DNA of 64,000 nt from Stygiobacter sp. RIFOXYC2_FULL_38_25. Lineage in GTDB: Bacteria; Bacteroidota; Ignavibacteria; Ignavibacteriales; Melioribacteraceae. Of this stretch, positions 36,519 to 44,488 are shown piece after piece; the first letter of the stretch is position 1; the number at the start of each line of letters is the position of its first letter. The notes beneath the pieces were generated by a model that had not been told where the DNA came from, did not search any database, and saw nothing but the letters and a program-made list of their open reading frames with translations. The stretch is from NCBI GenBank assembly GCA_001803165.1, contig MHAZ01000012.1, forward strand, positions 186,001 to 250,000. Direction: 5' to 3'. The position numbers and the translations under genes are program-made.

Positions 36519-37514
36519 TTAAACTATCTCTCCGATAACAATTCCTTTTTCGCCAACAGCAGAAGCCGTTTCCAAAACTTTAGTCACGTCGTTAGCATTA
36601 ACGATAGCTATCAATCCGATTCCAAGATTAAATACGTGGCGCATTTCTTCATCGGCAATCTTACCTGCCTCTTGAATCAGTTTGAAGATTGGCAGAGCAT
36701 CCCACGATTTCCAATCCATTTTGATTTGCAAATCTTTAGGAACGACACGCTTCGTATTGCCGATAATTCCGCCGCCGGTTATATGAGAAAATGCATTTAT
36801 TGTAACTTTCTCTTTTAACTCGGTAATCAATTTCAAATAGGATTTATGAACATTGAGCAATTCTTCACCAAGAGATTGATTGAGCAAATCCGGTTTGTCG
36901 TTCACAGAAAATTTCTCTAACAAAACTTTTCTTGCCAGCGAATAGCCGTTTGTATGGAGTCCGGTGGAGCCAAAACCAATCAGCACATTTCCTTTAGCAA
37001 CATTTTTTCCATCAATAACTTGGTCGCGCTCTACCAGTCCAACTATTGTTCCGGAAATATCATATTCCTCTTCAGAGTAAAGCCCAGGCATTTCAGCAGT
37101 CTCCCCGCCGATTAACGCAACACCGTTTTCTTTGCAAGCGATTGAGAAACCTTTTATAATCTGCTCGGCTTTATCGGGATTTAACTTCCCGAAAGCCATA
37201 TAATCCATAAAGTATTGAGGCACCGCGCCGCAAACTGCAATATCATCAACGCAATGATTTACTAAGTCTTGTCCAATCGTATCATGCTTTTCCATTGCAA
37301 AAGCAATTTTAAGTTTTGTGCCGACACCATCTACGCTTGAAACAAGTACGGGATTTTTCCAAGCGGCTAAATCAACTTGGTAGAATGCACCGAAATGCCC
37401 AATGCCGGAAAGAACATTTTTATTGAAAGTAGATTTAGCGAGCGATTTAATTCTTTCAACGGTTTCTTCACCGGCTTCAATATTTACACCGGCATTTTTA
37501 TAGGAGTTCTCCAC
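36519..37514 (-). CDS. purM: Phosphoribosylformylglycinamidine cyclo-ligase (AIR synthase)
   Basis: Forms the imidazole ring of purines from FGAM with ATP. The sequence has SSVDGVGTKLKIAFAM, NHCVDDIAVCGAVPQYFMDY, GGETAEMPGLYSEEEYDISG, GFGSTGLHTNGYSLARKV and ITGGGIIGN, all PurM signatures, in order. 331 residues is standard. It starts with GTG behind ATGAGG, a case where the start codon is decided by the ribosome binding site and by the family N-terminus. It forms a single-gene unit, separated from its neighbours by repeats and a toxin-antitoxin cassette. Confidence 0.95.
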   Translation of the reverse strand: MENSYKNAGVNIEAGEETVERIKSLAKSTFNKNVLSGIGHFGAFYQVDLAAWKNPVLVSSVDGVGTKLKIAFAMEKHDTIGQDLVNHCVDDIAVCGAVPQYFMDYMAFGKLNPDKAEQIIKGFSIACKENGVALIGGETAEMPGLYSEEEYDISGTIVGLVERDQVIDGKNVAKGNVLIGFGSTGLHTNGYSLARKVLLEKFSVNDKPDLLNQSLGEELLNVHKSYLKLITELKEKVTINAFSHITGGGIIGNTKRVVPKDLQIKMDWKSWDALPIFKLIQEAGKIADEEMRHVFNLGIGLIAIVNANDVTKVLETASAVGEKGIVIGEIV

Positions 37515-37632
37515 AATAACCTCATAATTTCAAGGCAAATATAAGACAAACCGGAAAGAATTTGCGACTTGGCTTTTAGCATTGAAAGAATTAGTTTAAA
37601 TGCGAAAATAGAACAAATAAAAGAAGGCGAAT

Positions 37633-37854
37633 ATGGAAACTACATATAGATTGAATGCTGACGAACTTGATAATAAGTTTGTTGACAGCCTGAAATCAAT
37701 ATTTAAAAATAAAGAAATTGAAATTGTGGTCTCTGAAATTGATGAAACGGAGTACCTCCTTCGCTCTACTGCAAATAAAGAGCATTTGCTAGATGCCGTT
37801 AATGATGTTGAAAACAATAAAAAAATTATTGTCCCGGAACAAAAACAATTTTAA
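37633..37854 (+). CDS. Probable antitoxin of a YoeB-type pair
   Basis: A 73-residue acidic protein (METTYRLNADELDNKFVDSL, then FKNKEIEIVVSEIDETEYLL) directly upstream of a YoeB-like toxin and overlapping it by one base. It does not look like the usual Phd/YefM antitoxin (no YSEAR-type start). It resembles a small group of Bacteroidota proteins found before RelE/YoeB toxins, in which the C-terminal ANKEHLLDAVNDVENN probably wraps the toxin. GAAGG precedes the ATG. The assignment rests mainly on gene order and size; DNA binding by the N-terminal half is inferred. Confidence 0.7.
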   Translation: METTYRLNADELDNKFVDSLKSIFKNKEIEIVVSEIDETEYLLRSTANKEHLLDAVNDVENNKKIIVPEQKQF

Positions 37855-38111
37855 TGAGGAATGTTGCATTTCACGAACGAGCATTTGAAAATTTTACAAA
37901 TTGGGCAAGTGTAAATAAAAATATCTTCGAGCGATTAGTATATCTAATTAAGGAAACACGAAAAGATCCCTTTACAGGAGTTGGTAAACCGGAATTATTA
38001 AAGCATGAGCTAAAAGGATTCTGGTCAAGAAGAATAAACAGCGAGCATCGCTTAGTTTATAAAGTTACGGAGGAATCAATAATTATTATATCTTGTAAGT
38101 ACCATTATTGA
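37854..38111 (+). CDS. YoeB/RelE-family mRNA interferase toxin
   Basis: An 85-residue RelE-superfamily endoribonuclease that cleaves mRNA in the ribosome. It shows all YoeB landmarks: VAFHERAFENFTNWAS at the start, LIKETRKDPFTGVGKPELLK in the middle, and GFWSRRINSEHRLVYKV holding the catalytic Arg/His-rich strand. The C-terminal CKYHY ends with the family's His-Tyr pair. All catalytic residues appear intact, so it should be active when free of its antitoxin. The pair lies between purM and hrcA, on the opposite strand to purM, as an island in housekeeping genes. Confidence 0.9.
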   Translation: MRNVAFHERAFENFTNWASVNKNIFERLVYLIKETRKDPFTGVGKPELLKHELKGFWSRRINSEHRLVYKVTEESIIIISCKYHY

Positions 38112-38122
38112 TTAAGCTAAAT

Positions 38123-38452
38123 ATGGATAAAAAGTACAATCGCGAATACGCAATAGAAAAAGTAAAAGAGTTTGCCGCTCTATTGAAATTTAATAACATC
38201 AAGGTAGATGCGGTTTATTTGTTCGGTTCATTTACTTCGGATAAAGAAGATTTACAATGGTCAGACATTGATGTTGCCGTCGTATCGGATGATTTTTCGG
38301 AATTTCGTTTTGAAGATAACAAGCGTTTGATACCGCTGGCAATTAAAGTGGAGCGAAGAATTGAAACGCACCCATATACGATTAAAGATTTTGAAAACTC
38401 TCCTTTTGTTCATGATGAAATAAAGAGCAAGGGATTGAGAATGAATATTTAA
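38123..38452 (+). CDS. MNT-type nucleotidyltransferase (MntA-like, without HEPN partner)
   Basis: A minimal nucleotidyltransferase of 109 residues: VDAVYLFGSFTSDKEDLQWS contains the GS motif and SDIDVAVVSDDF the paired Asp residues that bind Mg-NTP. Proteins of this size usually pair with a HEPN toxin (HepT) and silence it by AMPylation. No HEPN-like gene is next to it; it follows the YoeB-type toxin by 11 bases and may be co-transcribed with it. I start at the ATG; an in-frame TTG upstream would overlap the toxin. It could be an orphan antitoxin or may act on the neighbouring pair. Confidence 0.78.
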   Translation: MDKKYNREYAIEKVKEFAALLKFNNIKVDAVYLFGSFTSDKEDLQWSDIDVAVVSDDFSEFRFEDNKRLIPLAIKVERRIETHPYTIKDFENSPFVHDEIKSKGLRMNI

Positions 38453-38610
38453 AAATTTTTTGAAAGGAGCTTTTTAGTAAACTAAAATAATATAACGCGC
38501 TATTGCGCTGTTCTTCATAACAATGATTTCAATATACTTTCGTGCTTTAATTTCCTTCAATGACTTTTTTAATGCTTGACTCTTCACCAGCAACTTTTCC
38601 CGCTTTTTAA

Positions 38611-38618
38611 TAACTTTG
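38611..38618 (+). promoter_or_regulatory. Possible Bacteroidota-type -7 element before hrcA
   Basis: TAACTTTG fits the TAnnTTTG consensus of the Bacteroidota primary sigma factor, 22 bases before the hrcA ATG. No clear TTTG-like -33 element at the usual distance was found, and no CIRCE inverted repeat (TTAGCACTC/GAGTGCTAA) is present nearby, so support is limited to this one box. Confidence 0.25.
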
Positions 38619-38639
38619 CGCCGTCGCAATAAAGGGTTT

Positions 38640-39686
38640 ATGCCAGATTATCAATTAAAAGACAGAGAAAAGGCGATTCTGCGGTTTGTGATTCATCAAT
38701 TTATACTTACCGCAAATCCGGTTGGCTCGCGCAATGTTTCCAAAAAATTTGATTTGGGACTTTCGCCGGCCTCCATCCGTAATGTAATGGCGGATTTGGA
38801 AGAGATGGGTCTGCTCGGTCATCCGCATACTTCCGCCGGAAGAACTCCAACCGATAAAGGCTACCGTGTTTATGTTGATTCACTGATGGACCCGCCCTTT
38901 ATTGATGCTAAAGCAAAACAAATTGTTGATTTGAATTTAGTTTCTGCACAGACGGAAACAGAAAATTTGCTTCAGGTTACTTCTGCAATTTTAAGCGATC
39001 TTACAAACCAGCTTGCAATGGTTACTTATCCAAAGTTTGAACAAGCGGTTCTGGAAAAAATTCAGATTGTACAGCTTTCTTCAACAAGAATTTTAGTTGT
39101 AGTTAGCGTTCAATCCGGAATGATTAGAACGATTACATTGGAAATTGATGCTGAAGTAAGTGAGTCTCAGATTGTTTCCATACAGCAATTATTGAATGAA
39201 AGACTTTGCGGATTGCGCTTTTCAGAAATTCGCAACTCGCTTGAAGACAGAATTAAAGACGTTTCTACTGAAGCTTACAGACCGATCATTCGTGTCTTTC
39301 TGGATAGTGTTGATAAAATTTTTACTGATGCCAGTACTGAAAAAACAATTATTGCCGGAACCAAGAATATGCTCAATCAACCGGAGTTTGTAGATCATGA
39401 AAAATTCCAGAGCGTGATTGAGCTGGTTGAGAATAAAGATATTATCATTCATGTTCTTGATAGCAATAAGAACTCGCAAGAAAACGATCTTGCGATTCGA
39501 ATCGGGCAAGAAAATATTGATGAAAAACTTACCGAGTACAGTATGATCACCAAAGAGTATCAAGTTGGCGGACTGACCGGAACGCTTGGAATAATGGGAC
39601 CAAAGCGAATGGACTATTCCAAAATAATTGCTGCTGTTGTTTATGTTGCAGAGCAGCTTGGACAAGAACTTACGAAACAAAGGTAA
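38640..39686 (+). CDS. hrcA: Heat-inducible transcription repressor HrcA
   Basis: HrcA represses chaperone operons by binding CIRCE. The N-terminal winged helix is plain: LKDREKAILRFVIHQFILTA, GSRNVSKKFDLGLSPASIRN, VMADLEEMGLLGHPHTSAGR and TPTDKGYRVYVDSL. The GAF-like middle and the closing YSKIIAAVVYVAEQLGQEL also fit. I use the ATG at MPDYQLK; a TTG 24 bases upstream would add MRRRNKGF. It begins an hrcA-grpE-dnaJ operon. dnaK, often between grpE and dnaJ, is not here. A promoter-like TAACTTTG lies just ahead; a CIRCE palindrome was not found. Confidence 0.93.
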   Translation: MPDYQLKDREKAILRFVIHQFILTANPVGSRNVSKKFDLGLSPASIRNVMADLEEMGLLGHPHTSAGRTPTDKGYRVYVDSLMDPPFIDAKAKQIVDLNLVSAQTETENLLQVTSAILSDLTNQLAMVTYPKFEQAVLEKIQIVQLSSTRILVVVSVQSGMIRTITLEIDAEVSESQIVSIQQLLNERLCGLRFSEIRNSLEDRIKDVSTEAYRPIIRVFLDSVDKIFTDASTEKTIIAGTKNMLNQPEFVDHEKFQSVIELVENKDIIIHVLDSNKNSQENDLAIRIGQENIDEKLTEYSMITKEYQVGGLTGTLGIMGPKRMDYSKIIAAVVYVAEQLGQELTKQR

Positions 39687-39713
39687 ATTTTATTTACGGA
39701 GATTTAACAAACA

Positions 39714-40343
39714 ATGGAAGAAATGAAAGACCAAAACGATATAACTAACCAAGAAGATAATTCAATACCAATAGAACGTGTTGAAAAGAAAGAAGATCAA
39801 GTTCAAGAACAAGAGCCTGATCAAGAAAAAATAAATAATGAGGAAATATTGCAAGGAAAAATTGTTGAGCTTGAAAAGCAAACAGCCGAATTAAAAGACT
39901 CGCTGCTTAGAAAAGTTGCCGAATTTGAAAATTACAAACGCAGAAATGAAAATGAACAAATGAATCTTTTGAAATATGCGGCAGAGCCTTTTATCAAAAG
40001 TGTGCTTTCTGTTTATGATGATTTGGAACGCTCGCTTTCTCACATTGATGATGAGAATAGTTTTGAATCAACAAAAAAAGGTTTGCAGCTTGTGTTTGAT
40101 AAGTTTAACAAAACTCTCGATGCACAAGGTGTAAAAAAGATTGAAGCAAAAGGTCAGCCGTTTGATGTTCATTTTCATGAAGCATTAATGCAGCAGCCTG
40201 TAGAAGGCGTTGCGCCCCATACAGTTCTTGATGTAATTGAGCCTGGTTATCTTTATAAAGATAAAGTAATTCGTCACGCAAAAGTGATTGTTAGTGCGGA
40301 GCTGGCTTCGCCGGAAACTGATAACACAAATCAAGAAGGATAA
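39714..40343 (+). CDS. grpE: Nucleotide exchange factor GrpE
   Basis: GrpE releases ADP from DnaK. The first 60 residues are charged and disordered, then a long coiled-coil helix (about 58-110) contains LLRKVAEFENYKRRNENEQM. The beta domain ends with ALMQQPVEGVAPHTVLDVIE and GYLYKDKVIRHAKVIVS, the latter being the PROSITE-like signature region. At 209 residues it is normal, with an unusually long acidic head (MEEMKDQNDITNQEDNSIPI). It lies 27 bases after hrcA and 6 bases before dnaJ, so one heat-shock transcript is likely. Confidence 0.94.
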   Translation: MEEMKDQNDITNQEDNSIPIERVEKKEDQVQEQEPDQEKINNEEILQGKIVELEKQTAELKDSLLRKVAEFENYKRRNENEQMNLLKYAAEPFIKSVLSVYDDLERSLSHIDDENSFESTKKGLQLVFDKFNKTLDAQGVKKIEAKGQPFDVHFHEALMQQPVEGVAPHTVLDVIEPGYLYKDKVIRHAKVIVSAELASPETDNTNQEG

Positions 40344-40349
40344 TGATTG

Positions 40350-41468
40350 ATGGCTAAACGCGATTATTACGAAATTTTAGGCGTTGGAAAAAATGCTACG
40401 GCTGATGAATTAAAAAAATCTTATAGAAAGCTTGCAATGCAATATCACCCGGACCGCAATCAAGGTGATAAAGAAGCTGAAGAGAAATTTAAGGAAGCGG
40501 CTGAAGCTTACGAAGTTTTAAGCAATCCGGAAAAGAAAGCAAAGTACGACCGTTACGGACACAGCGGTTTACGCGGCGGCGAAGATTTCCACAGTTATCA
40601 AAACGTAAATGATATTTTCAGCAACTTCTCTGATATTTTCGGCAGTGCATTCGGCGGCTCATCTATTTTTGATGATTTCTTTGGCGGCGGTGGTTCCGGA
40701 AGGTCACGCCAGCGCAGTCAAGGGCAGCCCGGCACAGATTTGAAAATCACTCTAAAACTTTCGCTCGAAGAAATAGCTGCCGGAACAACTAAAAAAGTTA
40801 AAATCAAAAAACAGAATAAGTGTACAACTTGCAGCGGTACCGGCGCAAAAAGTTCTTCTTCATTTAAGACTTGCTCAGTTTGTAACGGAACCGGTGAAGT
40901 CAGACAAGTTTCCCGTTCGATTTTTGGTCAGTTTGTAAATATAGCTCCATGTAATAATTGCAACGGGACCGGAAAAATTATTGGCGAACCATGCACAACT
41001 TGCCGTGGTGATGGAAGAATACAGGATGAATCCACAATTAAGATTAGCGTTCCGGCAGGTGTAATGGATGGAAATTACATGACATTGCGCGGAGAAGGCA
41101 ATGCCGGCAAGCAAGGCGGACCAGCCGGAGATATAATTGTAATCTTCGAAGAGATTCCGCATATCTACTTTACTCGCGATGGCGATAATGTTATTTATGA
41201 TCTTTACATTAGCTATACAGAAGCTGTTCTTGGAACTGAGGTTGAAGTACCGACACTGAACGGAAAAGCTAAATTGAAAATTGAATCCGGAACACCAGCC
41301 GGAAAATATTTAAAGATGCGCGAGAAAGGAATTCAGCATCTTAACAGTCACGGAGCCGGAGATCAACTTGTTAGAATTAACATTCACGTTCCCAAGAATG
41401 TATCGGCTAAAGAAAAAGAGCTGCTTAAAGAATTAGAGAAACAACCTAACATGCAGCCTGGCAAGTAG
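40350..41468 (+). CDS. dnaJ: Chaperone DnaJ
   Basis: The J domain has the HPD motif in [18 protein letters not shown] near residue 32. A Gly/Phe-rich linker with [17 protein letters not shown] follows, then four zinc-binding CxxCxGxG repeats: [24 protein letters not shown] and CTTCRGDG. The last repeat has D in place of the usual small residue (CRGDG), which keeps both cysteines. C-terminal substrate domains follow (373 residues in the annotated reading, 372 from this ATG). AAGGA before the ATG chooses this start over a TTG one codon ahead. It closes the hrcA-grpE-dnaJ operon, followed by a hairpin. Confidence 0.95.
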   Translation: MAKRDYYEILGVGKNATADELKKSYRKLAMQYHPDRNQGDKEAEEKFKEAAEAYEVLSNPEKKAKYDRYGHSGLRGGEDFHSYQNVNDIFSNFSDIFGSAFGGSSIFDDFFGGGGSGRSRQRSQGQPGTDLKITLKLSLEEIAAGTTKKVKIKKQNKCTTCSGTGAKSSSSFKTCSVCNGTGEVRQVSRSIFGQFVNIAPCNNCNGTGKIIGEPCTTCRGDGRIQDESTIKISVPAGVMDGNYMTLRGEGNAGKQGGPAGDIIVIFEEIPHIYFTRDGDNVIYDLYISYTEAVLGTEVEVPTLNGKAKLKIESGTPAGKYLKMREKGIQHLNSHGAGDQLVRINIHVPKNVSAKEKELLKELEKQPNMQPGK

Positions 41469-41479
41469 TTTTACCGTAG

Positions 41480-41509
41480 TTCCCGGGTTTGGCTTGCCGA
41501 ACCCGGGAA
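41480..41509 (+). terminator. Strong hairpin after dnaJ
   Basis: TTCCCGGGTT and AACCCGGGAA form a perfect 10-bp stem, extended by three inner pairs around CTTG. It lies 11 bases after the dnaJ stop. No immediate T run follows (GTATAATTG then a CTTTTT a little later), so termination efficiency is uncertain. Confidence 0.6.
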
Positions 41510-41632
41510 GTATAATTGAAAGTTCTTTTTATTATGCACAATACTACCGTTTGAGCAAAACAACAATTGCTAAAGCGGCAATTAGTTTATTCATTTCAAA
41601 AATATCCCAAATAGAAATCTCGGGGGGAAATA

Positions 41633-42148
41633 ATGCGAAATTGGATTGAAGTAATTTCTCGTAAAGTTGGATTCACAAAAACAGAAACACAGATAGTTCT
41701 TTTTATACTTGCAGCGTTCGCAGTTGGTTTGCTAATCAACTATTTCAAAAGCCGTGCAAACGAAGCCGACTATCTTGAATTTGATTACTCTGCTGAAGAC
41801 AGTTTATTCAATGCCGCGCTTGGCAATGTTGAGATTGATGATATTGCAGTTAAAGACAGTGTAGAAAAAAGAGTTGCTTCTATAAACGAACTTTTAGATT
41901 TTGGAAGCGGCAAAAAGAAAGTTGCTGAAATACCGGTACCAAAATCCCTTTCGGCGGTTGTAAATATTAACACAGCAAGCGTACCACAACTAACGTCTCT
42001 ACCGGGAATTGGCTTGAAAACGGCAGAAAATATTTTAGCTTACAGAAAGAAGAATGGTAAATTTTCCAGAGCCGATCAGCTTCTTAACATAAAAGGAGTT
42101 GGTAAAGCAAAGCTTGCAAAATTACGCGAGCATATTAAATTTGAGTAA
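41633..42148 (+). CDS. Membrane-anchored helix-hairpin-helix protein, ComEA-like
   Basis: A transmembrane segment at about residues 21-37 (TQIVLFILAAFAVGLLINYF) anchors a linker and a C-terminal double helix-hairpin-helix DNA-binding domain (VNINTASVPQLTSLPGIG and FSRADQLLNIKGVGKAKLAK). This is the ComEA arrangement, in which the protein binds incoming DNA on the periplasmic side during competence. CGGGGGGAAATA is a very strong ribosome binding site. The gene overlaps the following PilM-like gene, and type IV pilus parts are linked to DNA uptake, so the pairing is suggestive. No ComEC gene is in view. Confidence 0.85.
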   Translation: MRNWIEVISRKVGFTKTETQIVLFILAAFAVGLLINYFKSRANEADYLEFDYSAEDSLFNAALGNVEIDDIAVKDSVEKRVASINELLDFGSGKKKVAEIPVPKSLSAVVNINTASVPQLTSLPGIGLKTAENILAYRKKNGKFSRADQLLNIKGVGKAKLAKLREHIKFE

Positions 42149-43076
42149 GCAAAGAGGGAATGTGTTCAATAATCACGCGGGAATAAACTTAACAGATACC
42201 AAACTGCAAGTTGTGGAAATCAACTACCGCGATGATTCTTTCTATCTCGAGACCGTTGACCAGATTTTTCATGTTGAGCATTTTTCACCCGAACTCCCGG
42301 AAGAAGCTATTATTGATTTGCTTCAGAACTCAATGGAAAAACTGAACAAGCGAAAACCAATTCTGGCAAAAAATGTTTCTTTTTCACTCCCCAATAATTT
42401 CTTTAGAATTTTCGAAATTCCTTTTGATGATTCTCTAGTTAAGAAAGATTTGATTGAACATTTCCGCTGGGAGCTTTCTGTGTTGTATCCCGATTGCAAC
42501 AGCGAAGATTTCTTGCTTCAGCACATTGAGATAAACAAGAGTCCTTTAATCAAAGAGAAGAGAGCTATTGTAATTGCGATTGACCGCCGCCATGTTTTTG
42601 CTCTCAACAAATTTTGTGATAAAAACGGCTTGCAGCTAAAGTTTATTGATAATGTTCATTTGGCTTCCAACGCATTTTTGTATTTGGAAAAACCTTTAAT
42701 AGATAATGAAATTTCTCTGAGCATCTATATTGATCAAAAATTTTCTTCTGTCTCAGCGATGGATGGCGTACACCCGTTCTATTTTAAAGTATTGAATCCG
42801 GATTCAAACAACATTTTTGTTGAACTCACGGAAACAATTAAAGAAATGGAAGAATTCAATCTTTCGATTACCGACTTCAAACGTGTTTTACTTTACGGAC
42901 AAGACATAGCGGAAGATTTTGAACAGAGACTTAAAAACTTTTTTGGGTTGCCGCTCAAGAAAGTAAATCCGTTTGAGAGATTCAAAGTTGAAGAATCAAT
43001 TCAAAAAAACCCTTTCTTTAAAATGAAGTACAATTCCTTTACCGCAGCAGCCGGTATTGCAATCCGAATAATCTAA
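42141..43076 (+). CDS. PilM-like actin-fold protein, orphan
   Basis: A divergent member of the PilM/FtsA-like actin superfamily. AGINLTDTKLQVVEINYRDD replaces the usual GIDIGSSxIK phosphate motif. VSFSLPNNFFRIFEIPFDDS and KRAIVIAIDRRHVFALNKFC match PilM, and the C-terminus (FTAAAGIAIRII) resembles the closing PilM 'AVGLALR'. The phosphate-1 motif is degenerate, so ATP binding is doubtful. No ATG fits: a TTG at 42141 overlapping the ComEA-like stop, or a GTG at 42162, are the likely starts. PilN, PilO, PilP and PilQ are not adjacent. Confidence 0.62.
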   Translation: MSKQRGNVFNNHAGINLTDTKLQVVEINYRDDSFYLETVDQIFHVEHFSPELPEEAIIDLLQNSMEKLNKRKPILAKNVSFSLPNNFFRIFEIPFDDSLVKKDLIEHFRWELSVLYPDCNSEDFLLQHIEINKSPLIKEKRAIVIAIDRRHVFALNKFCDKNGLQLKFIDNVHLASNAFLYLEKPLIDNEISLSIYIDQKFSSVSAMDGVHPFYFKVLNPDSNNIFVELTETIKEMEEFNLSITDFKRVLLYGQDIAEDFEQRLKNFFGLPLKKVNPFERFKVEESIQKNPFFKMKYNSFTAAAGIAIRII

Positions 43077-43636
43077 TGAGAATTATTGCCGGAAAATTTA
43101 AGGGGAGAACAGTAAAGTTTCCAAAGTCAAATCTTGTCCGCCCAACAACCGATAAAACCAAAGAGTCGCTATTTAATTATTTAGTTCATTCGATGGACTT
43201 TGATGGCATAAAAGTCTGCGATATTTACGCCGGTTCCGGCTCACTTGGCTTAGAAGCACTTAGCCGCGGCGCCGGTGAAGTTCATTTTGTAGAGAAAGAT
43301 TTCCACGTTTCAAAAATGTTGGAAGAAAATATCAATTCACTTAACGCAAAAGATGATTGTAAAATATTTAGAATGGAAGCGGTGAAGTTTTCCAAGATTA
43401 GCGAGCATGATTCTTATGACTTAATCCTCGCTGATCCGCCGTTTTTCAAATTTGATATCCATGACGCAGTAAAAAATCTTCTTGAAAGAAATTATCTCAA
43501 CGAAGATGGAATACTTATCATTGAACGCTCAATTCAAACTAAGAAAGAAGATGAAGCCGCGTTTGGAATTGAGGCATTCAAGAAAATCGGCGATAGTCTT
43601 ATTTATCAATTCGAAAAAAGTCCGCGAGAAAATTAA
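43076..43636 (+). CDS. rsmD: 16S rRNA (guanine(966)-N2)-methyltransferase
   Basis: SAM-dependent modification of G966 in 16S rRNA. Typical marks are the start MRIIAGKFKGRTVKFPK, the RPTTDKTKESLFNYL box, motif I in VCDIYAGSGSLGLEALSRGA, and the catalytic LILADPPFFKFD (DPPF). 186 residues. Its ATG shares a base with the stop of the PilM-like gene, and coaD follows 67 bases later; the rsmD-coaD pairing is common across bacteria. Confidence 0.94.
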   Translation: MRIIAGKFKGRTVKFPKSNLVRPTTDKTKESLFNYLVHSMDFDGIKVCDIYAGSGSLGLEALSRGAGEVHFVEKDFHVSKMLEENINSLNAKDDCKIFRMEAVKFSKISEHDSYDLILADPPFFKFDIHDAVKNLLERNYLNEDGILIIERSIQTKKEDEAAFGIEAFKKIGDSLIYQFEKSPREN

Positions 43637-43703
43637 TTTTTACCGGACATGATTTTTTTTAGCAAAGTATTATATTTCAGCGAACACAAAAATCGGAATT
43701 GGC

Positions 43704-44189
43704 ATGAAAAGGGTAATTTATCCCGGTACTTTTGATCCAGTTACAAACGGACACATAGACATTGTTAAGCGGGCTGTTGCGCTATTCGATGAAATTATTG
43801 TTACCGTTGCTAAGAACCCAACCAAGACGGAAGTTTTTTCTGTAGAGGAAAGAGTTGAAATGCTTACCGAAGTGATGAAAGAATTTCCAACGGTAAGAGT
43901 AGATTCATTTAACGGATTGGTTGTTGACCATGCGCGTGCTCTTGGCGCTATTGGTATTATCCGCGGATTGCGTGCTGTGAGCGATTTTGAATATGAATTC
44001 CAAATGGCGTTAATGAATAGAAAACTTGCCGAAGATATATCAACAATTCTGCTTATGCCTCACGCAAGATATACCTACTTGAACTCAACCATCGTTAGAA
44101 ATTTAGCAGCGTTTCATGGTGATGTTTCGGGATTCGTTCCAGAGATTGTTGAAGCTAAGTTGAAGGAGAAATTTCCTAAGAACGATTAA
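43704..44189 (+). CDS. coaD: Pantetheine-phosphate adenylyltransferase
   Basis: Penultimate step of CoA synthesis: 4'-phosphopantetheine plus ATP to dephospho-CoA. The nucleotidyl-transfer motif VIYPGTFDPVTNGHIDIVKR contains the TxGH equivalent (TNGH), and IIRGLRAVSDFEYEFQMALM and the ISSTFV equivalent (YTYLNSTIVRNLAAF) follow. 161 residues is exact for the family. A TATATTTCAG about 25 bases upstream may be a promoter element. No defect is visible. Confidence 0.95.
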   Translation: MKRVIYPGTFDPVTNGHIDIVKRAVALFDEIIVTVAKNPTKTEVFSVEERVEMLTEVMKEFPTVRVDSFNGLVVDHARALGAIGIIRGLRAVSDFEYEFQMALMNRKLAEDISTILLMPHARYTYLNSTIVRNLAAFHGDVSGFVPEIVEAKLKEKFPKND

Positions 44190-44488
44190 AGAATAGTTTT
44201 TGTTATTCATTCTAGCTGTGGGATAGGGAATTGAGTGATTCAATCGAAAATATCTGGCAGAATGTAAAAACGAAACTCACCGTGTTAGTTTAAATAAGAG
44301 TGTTTTGAAAACGCGCCTTAAAGCAGAAGGCAGCCAGTTGGCTACAAATTGTAGTCAACTGACGGAAAAAAAGTTGTTGCTTCGTTAAATGCAAAATCCG
44401 CTATGCAAATAGTGGGAAGTAAATAACGAAAGAAGTAGTGAAAAAAGCGAGTGAGGAAATAGAACAGATATTTTAGAGAGACTAAGAG
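44190..44488. other. Non-coding gap with a palindrome and decayed-looking sequence
   Basis: About 300 bases between coaD and the tonB-like gene hold no credible gene. CAGTTGGCTACAA and TTGTAGTCAACTG (44335-44361) form a 13-bp arm palindrome with one mismatch around a single A. Just after the coaD end, a short stretch (44233-44282) reads without stops but leads nowhere. The region may be a gene remnant or a repeat fragment. Confidence 0.45.

Noticed and set aside
37854-38452. Prophage or integrative element carrying the toxin-antitoxin island
   Set aside because: No integrase, att-like repeats, tRNA target or other mobile genes flank the three genes.
38453-38640. CIRCE operator for HrcA
   Set aside because: No TTAGCACTC or GAGTGCTAA half-site in correct spacing was found on either strand.
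39222-39680. 152-codon open frame antisense to hrcA
   Set aside because: hrcA is conserved over this stretch; the antisense product shows no domain and no ribosome binding site.
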